Source: Solirubrobacteraceae bacterium
GTDB lineage: Bacteria; Actinomycetota; Thermoleophilia; Solirubrobacterales; Solirubrobacteraceae
Assembly: GCA_031177685.1 (NCBI GenBank)
Contig: JAPSGI010000009.1
Span: 62,001-126,000 of the forward strand
Length of the DNA stretch: 64,000 nt
Direction: 5' to 3'
Part shown: piece after piece, positions 31,464 through 40,417 of the stretch
Position numbering within the stretch: the first letter of the stretch is position 1
Layout: every line of letters begins with the position of its first letter
Notes under the pieces: model-generated
Database searches by the model: none
What the model was told of the DNA's origin: nothing
The model's input: the letters and a program-made list of their open reading frames with translations, nothing else
Translations under genes and position numbers: made by a program

Positions 31464-31532
31464 CCGGCGCCTTCCGGGGACGACCCCCGCGCCGGATCCG
31501 TCGCTCCCGACCGGCCCGCCAGTGCGCGGGCC
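31464..31532 (+). promoter_or_regulatory. Structured 5' leader with two consecutive GC-rich hairpins
   Basis: CCGGCGC...GCGCCGG (31464-31495) and GGCCCGC-cagtgc-GCGGGCC (31513-31532). Confidence 0.45.
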
Positions 31533-31558
31533 GCCGCTTGAAAGGACTGACCGTTCGC

Positions 31559-32128
31559 ATGCGAATACGCCCGTCGATCCTTGCCGTCCTGGCCGCCTGC
31601 GCGGTCGCTTCCGGCGCGCTCGGGCTGGTCGCCGACGCCGCCGAACCGCGGCGGGCGCTGGTCTCCCCCGCCCTGCGCGCGCCGCTCGCGGGCGACCCCA
31701 CGGCCGCCGCGGCCATGCGCGACCACGTCGCCGGCCGGCTCGTGCGCGAGCACCTGCGCCTGGCGGCCCGCCACGCCGATCTGCGCGGGCGCCGCTTCGA
31801 CCGGGCGCGCGCCGCGCGCCGCGCCGACGCGATGAGCGCACGCGCGCTGCGCCGCGCCAACCGCACGCTGCGCGCCGAGGTGCGCGAGCTCGACGTCCCG
31901 ATCCCGGCGGTCATGCGGAAGATCGCGGAGTGCGAGTCCCACGGCGACCCGCGCGCCATCGGGGGCGGCGGCGCCTTCCGCGGGGCGCTGCAGTTCATGC
32001 GCTCGACGTGGGCCAGCGTGGGCGGCGAGGGCGACCCCGCCGACGCGCCGCTGGAGGAGCAGCTGCGCCGCGGCGCGCTGCTGATGGAGCGGTCGGGCTC
32101 CTCGCCCTGGCCGGTCTGCGGCGCCTAG
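31559..32128 (+). CDS. Secreted resuscitation-promoting-factor-like / transglycosylase-like protein
   Basis: Signal peptide MRIRPSILAVLAACAVASGALGLVADA; C-terminal IAECESHGDPRAIGGGGAFRGALQFMRSTWASVGGEGDPADAPLEEQLRRGALLMERSGSSPWPVCG. Confidence 0.85.
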   Translation: MRIRPSILAVLAACAVASGALGLVADAAEPRRALVSPALRAPLAGDPTAAAAMRDHVAGRLVREHLRLAARHADLRGRRFDRARAARRADAMSARALRRANRTLRAEVRELDVPIPAVMRKIAECESHGDPRAIGGGGAFRGALQFMRSTWASVGGEGDPADAPLEEQLRRGALLMERSGSSPWPVCGA

Positions 32129-33150
32129 AGCAGCGCCGAGCGCTGGCGCACGAGGCGCTCGACCACCGGCGCGAGGGCACGGGCCATGCGCCGGTAGGCG
32201 GCGGGCGTCGGATGGACGCGGTCGGGCTGGGTCAGGCCGCGCCGGTGCGCCGTGTGCGGGTCGCTCCACAGCCGCGCCAGCACGGGCGTGTACGCGCAGC
32301 GGGCGCGGCGCGCGACGCGGCGGTGGATCGCGGCGAACCGCCCGCGCACCGCGGGTGGGACGGGCAGCGGGGTGCTGTCGGCGATCAGGCACAGGCCGCC
32401 GCTGCGCCGCGCCAGCCGCGCCCGGCGCAGCAGCGCCGGCTCGTACAGCGCCGCCGCGTCGCCGGTCCGCGGCCGGGCCGGCGTGGCCAGCTCGCTGTTG
32501 TAGCTCCACATGAACACCGTCACGTCGTAGCCCTGATCGGCGATCGAGCGCAGCACGCGCGGCGCGCTGTCCCACTGCGGGAAGCGCCCGGCGTGCGCGA
32601 GGTTGCTCACCTCGACCTGGACCCGTCCCGGCGAGGGCGCGCGGCGTCCCACCACTCCGGACAGCGTCAGCCGCCCCGCGCGCGGCCCCTGCACGACCAG
32701 CGTGCGCGCGTCGCGCGGCAGCTCCAGCTGGACGTGGGCCGGTCGCGGCGGTCCGGGCGCGTACGCGTCCAGCCGCCACTCGCGCGCGCCCGCGGTCACC
32801 GTGAAGGGCGTCTCCTGCGTGGAGGTCGTGTAGAGCAGCAGCGCCTCGGGGTCCTCGACGCGCACGCTCGCCCGCGCGGACGGTCCCTCGGCCACGCCGC
32901 TGTAGCCGCTCGGGCCGTCGAGCGAGGGCAGCCCGCCCACGCCGACCAGGCGCCACGCCGCCGGGCCGGACGGGCGCTCGATCTGCGTGAACCAGTCGCC
33001 GAGGGTCCAGCGCATCGGCACGAGCGGGATCAGCCCCTCGCCGCCGCGCTCCAGACCCCGCGCCACCAGCGCCTCGCGCAACTGCGGCACGAACGACAGG
33101 CGGGCGTGCTGGGAGATCGTGTACCCCTCGGCGACCGAGTCGCCGAACAC
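32125..33150 (-). CDS. Secreted SGNH/GDSL hydrolase-like protein (start probably further upstream)
   Basis: VFGDSVAEGY block I and PDRVHPTPAAYRRMA block V; upstream in-frame signal-peptide-like CLAAFAALLPAAPAHA. Confidence 0.7.
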   Translation of the reverse strand: MFGDSVAEGYTISQHARLSFVPQLREALVARGLERGGEGLIPLVPMRWTLGDWFTQIERPSGPAAWRLVGVGGLPSLDGPSGYSGVAEGPSARASVRVEDPEALLLYTTSTQETPFTVTAGAREWRLDAYAPGPPRPAHVQLELPRDARTLVVQGPRAGRLTLSGVVGRRAPSPGRVQVEVSNLAHAGRFPQWDSAPRVLRSIADQGYDVTVFMWSYNSELATPARPRTGDAAALYEPALLRRARLARRSGGLCLIADSTPLPVPPAVRGRFAAIHRRVARRARCAYTPVLARLWSDPHTAHRRGLTQPDRVHPTPAAYRRMARALAPVVERLVRQRSALL

Positions 33151-33277
33151 CGCGACGGTCGCGCGCTCGCCGGCGTAGGCATGGGCCGGGGCGGCCGGGA
33201 GCAGCGCCGCGAAGGCCGCGAGGCACGCGCAGCGTATGGACGTCCGTGTCCGAAATCCCCAGCTCAGAGCGGGGATC

Positions 33278-33904
33278 TTAGCTGGGTACCTTGCGACCTT
33301 CCACTCGAATTGCGGCGATCGCGCGCGCCAGCAGCCGGGCGAAGGCGGCGGCTCCCGAGCCCGTGAGGTGCAGCCCGTCGCCGCCGAACCAGCCGCGGCG
33401 GCCCGCGCTGTAGCGCACCCAGTCGAGCAGCAGCGCCTGCCGGGGGTGCGCCGCGGCGACGCGGCGGACCAGCGCGGCGTCGGCCCCCGCGCCCCCGCCC
33501 AGCTCGCGCTGGGTCACCAGGCCGACGAAGCGCCGGCGGCCCACCACCGCGAACAGGCGTGCGAACTGCGACTCGCGCAGCTCGTAGTTCGCGCCCAGGG
33601 CGATCACCACGAGCCGGGGCAGGCGCCCGCTCCGGCGCAGGCGGCTCAGCAGGGCGAGCGCCTCCTCCAGGCCGCGGCACCCGCGGGCGTTGGCCACGAA
33701 GCCGCGGGCCGCCAGCTCGTCCAGCGCTCCCAGCATCACCGAGTCGCCCACCGCCAGGGGCGGAAGTCCCGGAAGCGGCGAGCGGGCCGGCGCGACCTGG
33801 CGCACGCCGCCGCACCCGAAGCCGCCGGCGTGAGCCGCGCCGGGCGCGCCGAGGGCCCCGGCCGCCACGGCCAGCGCGGCGGCGATCCCGATTCCGGCCC
33901 TCAC
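33278..33904 (-). CDS. Secreted SGNH hydrolase-like protein
   Basis: VRAGIGIAAALAVAAGALGAPGAAHA...LAVGDSVMLGALDELAARGFVANARGCRG...VVIALGANYELRE...GDGLHLTGSGAAAFARLLA. Confidence 0.8.
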   Translation of the reverse strand: MRAGIGIAAALAVAAGALGAPGAAHAGGFGCGGVRQVAPARSPLPGLPPLAVGDSVMLGALDELAARGFVANARGCRGLEEALALLSRLRRSGRLPRLVVIALGANYELRESQFARLFAVVGRRRFVGLVTQRELGGGAGADAALVRRVAAAHPRQALLLDWVRYSAGRRGWFGGDGLHLTGSGAAAFARLLARAIAAIRVEGRKVPS

Positions 33905-33946
33905 GAAAAGTAGTATGGCCGGCCGCCGCCGAGGAGGGGCGGAGCC

Positions 33947-35338
33947 GTGGTCTTCCCGTCGATCGAGTTCGCGATCTTCTTCCCGGTGGTGCTCGCGCTC
34001 TCGTGGGCGCTGATGCCGCGCCAGCACGCCTGGAAGGCGTTCATCGTGGTGGCCAGCTACGCGTTCTACGCGGCCGCGGACTGGCGCTTCTGCTTCCTGC
34101 TGGGCGGGATCACGCTGGTCAACCAGGCCGGCGCGGTGCTGGTCCACCGCACCGCGGGCGAGCGCGCCCGCCGGCGGATCGTGGCGGCCACCGTCGCGAT
34201 CGACCTGGGGACGCTCGGCGTCTTCAAGTACTACGGGTTCTTCGTGGAGGAGGTCAACGGGCTGCTCGAGCGGGCCTCGCTCGGGCTGCCGCTGCCGGTG
34301 GCGGCGATCGCCCTGCCGGTCGGCGTCTCGTTCTTCACGTTCCAGTCGATCACCTACGTGGTCGACGTGCATCGGCGGCTGGTCCCGCCGGCGAGCCTGA
34401 TCGACGCCGCCGTCTACATCTCGTTCTTCCCCCACCTGGTGGCCGGGCCGATCGTGCGCGCCAGCGAGTTCCTCCCGCAGCTGGCCCGCCCGCGCGACCC
34501 CGCGCGCGTCGCCGTCGGGGCGGGCGTGGCGCTGGTCGCCGTCGGGCTGGTCAAGAAGGTCGCGGTGGCCGACACGCTGGCGCGGGAGGTCGTCGATCCC
34601 GTGTTCGCGGTCCCCGAGAGCTACGCCGCGCCCGACGTCGCGCTGGCCGCGTACGGCTACGCGGCCCAGATCTACTGCGACTTCTCCGGCTACACCGACA
34701 TGGCGATCGGGCTGGCGCTGCTGCTGGGTTTCGTGTTCCCGCAGAACTTCAACCGGCCCTACCGGGCGCGCTCGTTCCGGGAGTTCTGGCGGCGCTGGCA
34801 CATGACGCTCTCGCGCTTTTTGCGCGACTACCTCTACATCCCGCTGGGCGGCAACCGCGGCGGGCCGGGCCGGACCGCGCGCAACCTCATGCTGACGATG
34901 CTGCTGGGCGGCCTGTGGCACGGCGCCGCGTGGGGCTTTTTGCTCTGGGGCGGGGTTCACGGGGCCTACCTGGTGGGCGAGCGGGCCCTGCGCGGGCGCG
35001 CGTCGCTGCCCGCCTGGGCGAGCTGGGCGCTGGTCTTCCACGGCGTAGTGGCCGCCTGGGTCCTGTTCCGCGCGCCGGACCTGGAGATCGCGGGAACTTT
35101 CTTCTCGCGCCTGGTGGAGCCGGGCGCCGCGACGCTGTGGACGGTGCCCGCCGTGGGGCTGATCCTGGCGACGCTCGGCGCGCAACTGCTGCCCGAGCGG
35201 CTGGGGCCCGAGCTGCGTGCGCGCTTCGAGGGGCTGCATCCCGCCGCGCTGGGCGCCGGCCTGGCCGTGGTCGTCGTGCTGGTCTCCGCCACCGTGCCGT
35301 CCCAGGGCGTCCCGCCCTTCATCTACTTCCGCTTCTGA
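33947..35338 (+). CDS. MBOAT-family O-acyltransferase (AlgI/PatA-like)
   Basis: VVFPSIEFAIFFPVVLALSWALMPR...YFGFFVEEVNG-like YYGFFVEEVNG...SITYVVDVHRR...FREFWRRWHMTLSRFLRDYLYIPLGGNRGG...LGGLWHGAAWGFLLWGGVHG. Confidence 0.95.
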   Translation: MVFPSIEFAIFFPVVLALSWALMPRQHAWKAFIVVASYAFYAAADWRFCFLLGGITLVNQAGAVLVHRTAGERARRRIVAATVAIDLGTLGVFKYYGFFVEEVNGLLERASLGLPLPVAAIALPVGVSFFTFQSITYVVDVHRRLVPPASLIDAAVYISFFPHLVAGPIVRASEFLPQLARPRDPARVAVGAGVALVAVGLVKKVAVADTLAREVVDPVFAVPESYAAPDVALAAYGYAAQIYCDFSGYTDMAIGLALLLGFVFPQNFNRPYRARSFREFWRRWHMTLSRFLRDYLYIPLGGNRGGPGRTARNLMLTMLLGGLWHGAAWGFLLWGGVHGAYLVGERALRGRASLPAWASWALVFHGVVAAWVLFRAPDLEIAGTFFSRLVEPGAATLWTVPAVGLILATLGAQLLPERLGPELRARFEGLHPAALGAGLAVVVVLVSATVPSQGVPPFIYFRF

Positions 35339-36318
35339 TGGACCATCCCGCCGCCCACTCATCCCCGCCGCGCCGCGCCCGCGACGCCGTGCTGGCGGTG
35401 GCGCTGGCGGGCGCGCTGCTGATCGTCGTCGGCGGCGGGTCGATCCGCGGCCAGGGCGAGGAGATGCGCCCGGGCCTGCAGCGCGACGTGGTGGTCGCGA
35501 TCGGGGAACCGGCCGGGTGGGTGGCCGATCGCCTGCCCTTCGACGACGCGGTGCACGAGGCGACCGCGTTCCTGTCCCCCGACGAGGACCTCGGCGGCGG
35601 GCGCGGCTTCGCGGGACGCGGCGAGGGCGGGGTCCCGCCCGTGCGTGCCGCCGACTTCGGTCGCGCACCCGCGCCGTCGCTGCCCCGCCCGCCGCGGCGC
35701 CTGCGCACGCTCCTGGCCACCGGCGATTCGCTGGTGGCGCCGCTGGACGCCGAGCTCGCGCGCCGGCTGGCCGGCGACGGCGTGCGCACGGTGCGAGACG
35801 CGCACGTCGGCACGGGGCTGTCCAAGAGCGAGCTGCTGGACTGGGGCAAGCTCTCGCGCCGGCAGGCGGCGAGCGTGGATCCCGACGCGGTCGTCGTGTT
35901 CATCGGCGCCAACGACGGCTTCGACATGACCACGGCGTCGGGCCGGACCGTCGTGTGCTGCGGGACCGCGTGGGCGGTCGAGTACGCGCAGCGCGCCCGC
36001 GCGATGATGGACGTCTACCGCCGGCGCGGAGCCGGCGCGGTCTACTGGCTCACCGTGCCGATGCCGCGCGGCCGGCGCGCCGAGGTCGCGCGCGTGGTCA
36101 ACCGCGCGCTGCGCGTCGCCGCGGCGCCCTACCGGCGCGACGTGCGGATCGTGGACCTGGCGGCCCGGTTCACCCCGGGCGAGCGCTACCGCGACGCGCT
36201 GCGCGTCGGCGGGCGCCGGCGCGTGGTGCGCGAGCCGGACGGCATCCACCTCAACGCGCTGGGGGCCGAGCTCGCCGCCGACGCCGTGCTCGCCGCGCTG
36301 CGACGGGACTTTCGCTAG
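35338..36318 (+). CDS. DUF459/SGNH-like membrane-anchored protein
   Basis: LLATGDSLVAPLDAELARRLAGDGVRTVRDAHVGTGLSKSELLDWGKLSRRQAASVDPDAVVVFIGANDGFDM...EPDGIHLNALGAELAADAVL; overlaps the MBOAT stop. Confidence 0.85.
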   Translation: MDHPAAHSSPPRRARDAVLAVALAGALLIVVGGGSIRGQGEEMRPGLQRDVVVAIGEPAGWVADRLPFDDAVHEATAFLSPDEDLGGGRGFAGRGEGGVPPVRAADFGRAPAPSLPRPPRRLRTLLATGDSLVAPLDAELARRLAGDGVRTVRDAHVGTGLSKSELLDWGKLSRRQAASVDPDAVVVFIGANDGFDMTTASGRTVVCCGTAWAVEYAQRARAMMDVYRRRGAGAVYWLTVPMPRGRRAEVARVVNRALRVAAAPYRRDVRIVDLAARFTPGERYRDALRVGGRRRVVREPDGIHLNALGAELAADAVLAALRRDFR

Positions 36319-36686
36319 GTGTTCTGCGTGTACGCGACGACGAAGCGCCGGACGCCGCTGCGGCACGACGCCGTGGCGTCGAACTGGTAGCGCGACGTGC
36401 GCCGGAACTCGGTGCAGCGCCAGGTCCCGAACCGCGGGCAGCGCCCGTCCGCGCCGCCGTTGCGCCGGCGGCAGGCGTTGTAGGAGCGCACGAGGCTGCG
36501 ACCGGTGCGGCAGGAGATCCGCGTGACCGTGAGGCGGTACACGTAGGAGGCGCCGAGGCTGCGGTAGAAGCCGGCGAGCTTGCACGTGGCGGACGCGTGC
36601 GCCTGCGCTGCCCCCGACGCCGCCGGGGCGGCGACGGCCAGCGCGGCGAGCGCGACGGCAAGCATCAGGAAGGCCTTCCTCGTCAT
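36315..36686 (-). CDS. Small secreted Cys-containing hypothetical protein
   Basis: Signal peptide MTRKAFLMLAVALAALAVAAPAASGAAQAHA; ATCKLAGFYRSLGASYVYRLTVTRISCRTGRSLVRSYNACRR. Confidence 0.65.
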   Translation of the reverse strand: MTRKAFLMLAVALAALAVAAPAASGAAQAHASATCKLAGFYRSLGASYVYRLTVTRISCRTGRSLVRSYNACRRRNGGADGRCPRFGTWRCTEFRRTSRYQFDATASCRSGVRRFVVAYTQNT

Positions 36687-36737
36687 CGGCGCGGCGAGTA
36701 TCGCACAGGCACGCTCAGAACTACACTCGCCGCCCCG

Positions 36738-37811
36738 ATGGACGCCCTGCGCGACAGGTTCCCCGTGCTCGCGCGCGTGGCGTACCTCAACGCCGGGACG
36801 TGCGGACCGGTCCCCGCGGCGGCGGCGGAGGCGGCGGCCGCGGAGCTGCGGCGCGAGGCGGAGGGCGGGCGCGCGGGCCTGGCGCACTTCGAGCGTCGCA
36901 CCGAGCTGGCCGGCGCGCTGCGGGCGGCCTACGCGGCGCGGCTGGGCTGCGCCGCCGAGGACGTCGCGCTGACCTCGTCGACCACCGACGGCGTGGCGAT
37001 CGCGCTCTCCGGCCTGGAGCTGGAGCCCGGCGACGAGATCCTGACCTCGGACTCCGAGCATCCCGGCGTGCTGGGGCCACTGCAGGCGCTGCGCGATCTG
37101 CGCGGCGTCCGCGTCCGCATGGCGCCGCTGGCCGAGCTCGCGGAGGCCACCGGACCGCGGACGCGCGCCGTGGTGTGCTCGCACGTGAGCTGGGTCGACG
37201 GCTCGCTGGCGCCCGCCGCCCTGGGGCAGCTCGACGTGCCGGTGATCCTCGACGGTGCCCAGGGGATCGGCGCGGTCGCGCTCGACGTGGGCGCGCTGGG
37301 CTGCGACGTGTACGCCGGTTCGGGACAGAAGTGGCTGTGCGGGCCCGAGGGGCTGGGGATGCTCTACGTCGCGCCCGCCTTCCGCGAGCGCCTGGCCGCG
37401 ACGCGCCGCGGGTTCGTGTCGCTGGAGGACCCCGGCGCGGGCCTGGACGCCCGCCCGGCGCCGGGCGCCCGGCGCTTCGATCCGCCGGCCAACCACGGCG
37501 CCGCGCTGCTGGCGCACGGGCTGGCCGCGCACGACGTGCTCGACGGCGCCGGCTGGGACGCGGTGCACGAGCGCGCCGCCGCGCTGGCCGCGCGCCTGGC
37601 GGACGAGCTGGCCGCGCGCGGACATGACGTGCTGCCCCGCGCGCGGACCACGCTGGTGGCCTGGCGCGACCCCGACGCGGTCGCGACGGCGCACCGGCTC
37701 GCCGAGCGCGGCGTGGCGGTCCGCTACCTGCCGCCCGGCGAGCTGGTGCGGGCGTCGGTGGGCGCCTGGAACGACGAGTCCGACCTCGAGCGCCTGCTGT
37801 CCGCGCTCTAG
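36738..37811 (+). CDS. Class V aminotransferase (cysteine desulfurase-like)
   Basis: FPVLARVAYLNAGTCGPVPAAAAEAAAAELR...DVALTSSTTDGVAIALSGLELEPGDEILTSDSEHPGVLGPL...DGAQGIGAVALDVGALGCDVYAGSGQKWLCGPEGLG. Confidence 0.9.
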   Translation: MDALRDRFPVLARVAYLNAGTCGPVPAAAAEAAAAELRREAEGGRAGLAHFERRTELAGALRAAYAARLGCAAEDVALTSSTTDGVAIALSGLELEPGDEILTSDSEHPGVLGPLQALRDLRGVRVRMAPLAELAEATGPRTRAVVCSHVSWVDGSLAPAALGQLDVPVILDGAQGIGAVALDVGALGCDVYAGSGQKWLCGPEGLGMLYVAPAFRERLAATRRGFVSLEDPGAGLDARPAPGARRFDPPANHGAALLAHGLAAHDVLDGAGWDAVHERAAALAARLADELAARGHDVLPRARTTLVAWRDPDAVATAHRLAERGVAVRYLPPGELVRASVGAWNDESDLERLLSAL

Positions 37812-38920
37812 GCGGGCGCGAGGCGATACACGACGCCGGTCAGCGACACCGCGTAGAGCTCGCCCGGCCCGTCCTCCCCGAAGGACGCGAGCTGCGGGAC
37901 GGGCGCCGGCTCCTCGCGCACGTCCGCCACGCCGTCGCCGGCGCGGCGCAGTGTCCAGATCCGCCCGGAGCAGAAGTCGCCGTACACGTAGCGCCCGCGC
38001 AGCGCCGGGACGGCGCGGCCGCGGTAGACGTGGCCGCCGACGATCGAGCAGCCGCGCTCGCGCCCGTACGTCACGACCGGCTCGACCGGGTCGCGCTCGC
38101 CGCGCAGCTCGCGATCCTCGAAGCGCTTGGTCCCCTCGCGCGCCGGCCACCCGAAGTTGCGCCCGCCCGCCCGTCCGCCCGGCACGAGGTTGAGCTCCTC
38201 CTGACTGTCCTGGCCCACGTCGCCCACCCACAGGTCGCCGGTGGCGCGGTCGAAGGAGAACCGCCACGGGTTGCGCAGTCCGTAGGCCACGGCCTCCCAG
38301 CGCGGGCGCGGGGCGTGGACGTCGACCGCGAGCAGCTTGCCCAGCCGCGAGCCCGGGTCCTGGCTGCGGTCCTGCGGGTCGAAGGCCGAGCCGCCGTCGC
38401 CGAGGCCCAGGTACAGGCGCCCGTCGGGGCCGAACGCGAGCTGGCCCCCGTTGTGGTTCTCGTAGGGCTGCTCCACGCGCAGCAGCTCGCGCGCCGACGC
38501 GGGGTCCGCCGCGCCGTCGCGGACGCGGTACTGCACGACCCGCGTGTCGCCGCGGCGGTCGGTGTAGTGGGCGAACGCCCGCGGGTCGCGCGGGTAGTCG
38601 GGGTGGAAGGCGAAGCCGAGCAGTCCCTGCTCTCCCCCGGCCCTGGTCTGCCCGCGCACGTCCAGGAACGGGCGGGGCCGGATGCGGCCGGAGCGCTCCA
38701 GCGCGCGCACGCGGCCGGTCTGCTCGACCACGTAGACCTCGCCGGGGCGCCCGCGCCGCGGCGCGGCCAGGCCGACGGGGGTCTGCAGGCCGCGGGCGAC
38801 CACGTCCAGGGAGTACGCCGCCCGCGGCGCGCGCGGCGGAGCGTCGGTGGTGGGCGGCTCGTCCTCGCCGCAGCCGGCCAGGAGAACGAGCGCGGTCACC
38901 GCGGCGCCGGCCGCCCTCAC
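37808..38920 (-). CDS. PQQ-dependent sugar dehydrogenase-like lipoprotein
   Basis: Lipobox-like ALVLLAGCGED; GLQTPVGLAAPRRGRPGEVYVVEQTGRVRAL...GGEQGLLGFAFHPDYP...NHNGGQLAFGPDGRLYLGLGDGG. Confidence 0.9.
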   Translation of the reverse strand: MRAAGAAVTALVLLAGCGEDEPPTTDAPPRAPRAAYSLDVVARGLQTPVGLAAPRRGRPGEVYVVEQTGRVRALERSGRIRPRPFLDVRGQTRAGGEQGLLGFAFHPDYPRDPRAFAHYTDRRGDTRVVQYRVRDGAADPASARELLRVEQPYENHNGGQLAFGPDGRLYLGLGDGGSAFDPQDRSQDPGSRLGKLLAVDVHAPRPRWEAVAYGLRNPWRFSFDRATGDLWVGDVGQDSQEELNLVPGGRAGGRNFGWPAREGTKRFEDRELRGERDPVEPVVTYGRERGCSIVGGHVYRGRAVPALRGRYVYGDFCSGRIWTLRRAGDGVADVREEPAPVPQLASFGEDGPGELYAVSLTGVVYRLAPA

Positions 38921-40389
38921 CGCGCCGGCTCCTCGGCCAGCGCGCGCTCCATCGCGGGAGTCCGCGGGGCGTCGAGGTAGGGCTGCTCGGTCGGGCGCTC
39001 CTCCAGGTAGGCCTCGTCGGCGTTGACCGCCCACACGTCATGGGACGCGCCGTCGAGGAGGTTCTCCACCGCGCGCATCGCGGTCAGCATCGAGTGGTCC
39101 GAGTTGTTGTAGCGGTGCAGGCCGTTGCGCCCGATCGTCTGCAGCCCGCCGACGCCCTGGATCCACGCGCGCAGGCGCTCCACTCGCTGCGCGTACTCGC
39201 GGTCGTAGATGGGATACGCCTTGGGCACGCGCACGACGTGGCCTGCCCGCACCCGGCCCGCGGCCGCCAGGCCGAGCTGCTCGAGCTCGCGCGCCGCGAG
39301 CTCCACGAGCTCGGAGTCGGGCGCCTCCCACAGCGGTTCGCCCGCGAAGCAGAAGTACTCCAGGCCCACGCAGGCGGCCGTGTCGTCGGGGACCAGCCAC
39401 GGGCTCCAGGCGCGGAAGTTCTGGATCCGCGCGACGCGCGCGTCCGGCTCGTGGACGTAGATCCACGTGTCGGGGAACGGGTCCGGGCCGTCGAGGACGA
39501 GCGCCACGGTGAGGAAGTCGCGGTAGCGCAGCCCCGCGGCGGCCTCGAGCACGCCGGCGGGCGGGCCGGGGGCCACGAGTCCGGCGAGCGAGCGCAGCGG
39601 CAGCGACGAGATCGCCGCGTCGACCTCGATGCGCTCGCCGCCCGCGTGGATCTCCCGGACGCGGCCGTGCGGGGCCTCGATCCGCGTGACCGCGGCGTTC
39701 GTGCGGACCTCGCCTCCGAGGCGCTCGATCTCGGTCGCCATCGCCTCCCACAGCTGCCCGGGCCCGAGCCGGGGGTAGTGGAACTCCTCGATCAGGCTCT
39801 TGACGTGACCGGGGCCGACGCCGGGGAGTGTCGAGCGCACGGCGCGCCAGAACGACAGCCCGCGGATGCGCTGGGCCGCCCACTCGGCGCGGATCTCCGA
39901 GGTCGGGACGCCCCAGACCTTCTCGGTGTAGGCGCGGAAGAACAGCTCGAACAGCCGGCGCCCGAAGCGGCGCGTGACCCAGTCCTCGAAGGTCTCCTCG
40001 TCGCCGCGGCGGCGCAGCGCGGCGCGGGCGTAGGAGGCGCCCGCGCGGGTGAGCTCGAGCGGGCCGAGCTGGCGTACCACGTCGGCGCCGCGCAGCGGGT
40101 AGTCGAGGAAGCGCCCGTTCCAGCGAATGCGCGAGCGGCGCGGACGCAGGAGCATCTCCTCGCCGAGGACTTCGTGCCACAGCGCCTCGACCTCGCGGCT
40201 GCGGGTGTAGAAGCGGTGGCCGCCGAGGTCGAAGCGGTACCCGTCGCGCTCGACGGTCCTGGCCAGCCCGCCCACCTGCGCGTCGGCCTCCAGCACGGTG
40301 ACCGGCCGCCCGGCGCGCGCCAGCAGCAGGCCGGCGGTGAGCCCGCCCGGGCCTGCTCCCAGCACCGCCGTCCTCGTCGTCGCCGTCAT
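38917..40389 (-). CDS. FAD-dependent oxidoreductase (UDP-galactopyranose mutase / amine oxidase type)
   Basis: TAVLGAGPGGLTAGLLLARAGRPVTVLEADAQVGGLARTVERDGYRFDLGGHRFYTRS...YTEKVWGVPTSEI...GLHRYNNSDHSMLTAMRAVENLL. Confidence 0.88.
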   Translation of the reverse strand: MTATTRTAVLGAGPGGLTAGLLLARAGRPVTVLEADAQVGGLARTVERDGYRFDLGGHRFYTRSREVEALWHEVLGEEMLLRPRRSRIRWNGRFLDYPLRGADVVRQLGPLELTRAGASYARAALRRRGDEETFEDWVTRRFGRRLFELFFRAYTEKVWGVPTSEIRAEWAAQRIRGLSFWRAVRSTLPGVGPGHVKSLIEEFHYPRLGPGQLWEAMATEIERLGGEVRTNAAVTRIEAPHGRVREIHAGGERIEVDAAISSLPLRSLAGLVAPGPPAGVLEAAAGLRYRDFLTVALVLDGPDPFPDTWIYVHEPDARVARIQNFRAWSPWLVPDDTAACVGLEYFCFAGEPLWEAPDSELVELAARELEQLGLAAAGRVRAGHVVRVPKAYPIYDREYAQRVERLRAWIQGVGGLQTIGRNGLHRYNNSDHSMLTAMRAVENLLDGASHDVWAVNADEAYLEERPTEQPYLDAPRTPAMERALAEEPAR

Positions 40390-40417
40390 CGGGCGCGGCA
40401 CCCTAGCAGGGAGGGAG

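Noticed and set aside
31440-31558. c-di-AMP (ydaO) riboswitch upstream of the Rpf-like gene
   Set aside because: Only simple hairpins are visible; no GGGGAACC-type conserved core or long multi-helix layout.
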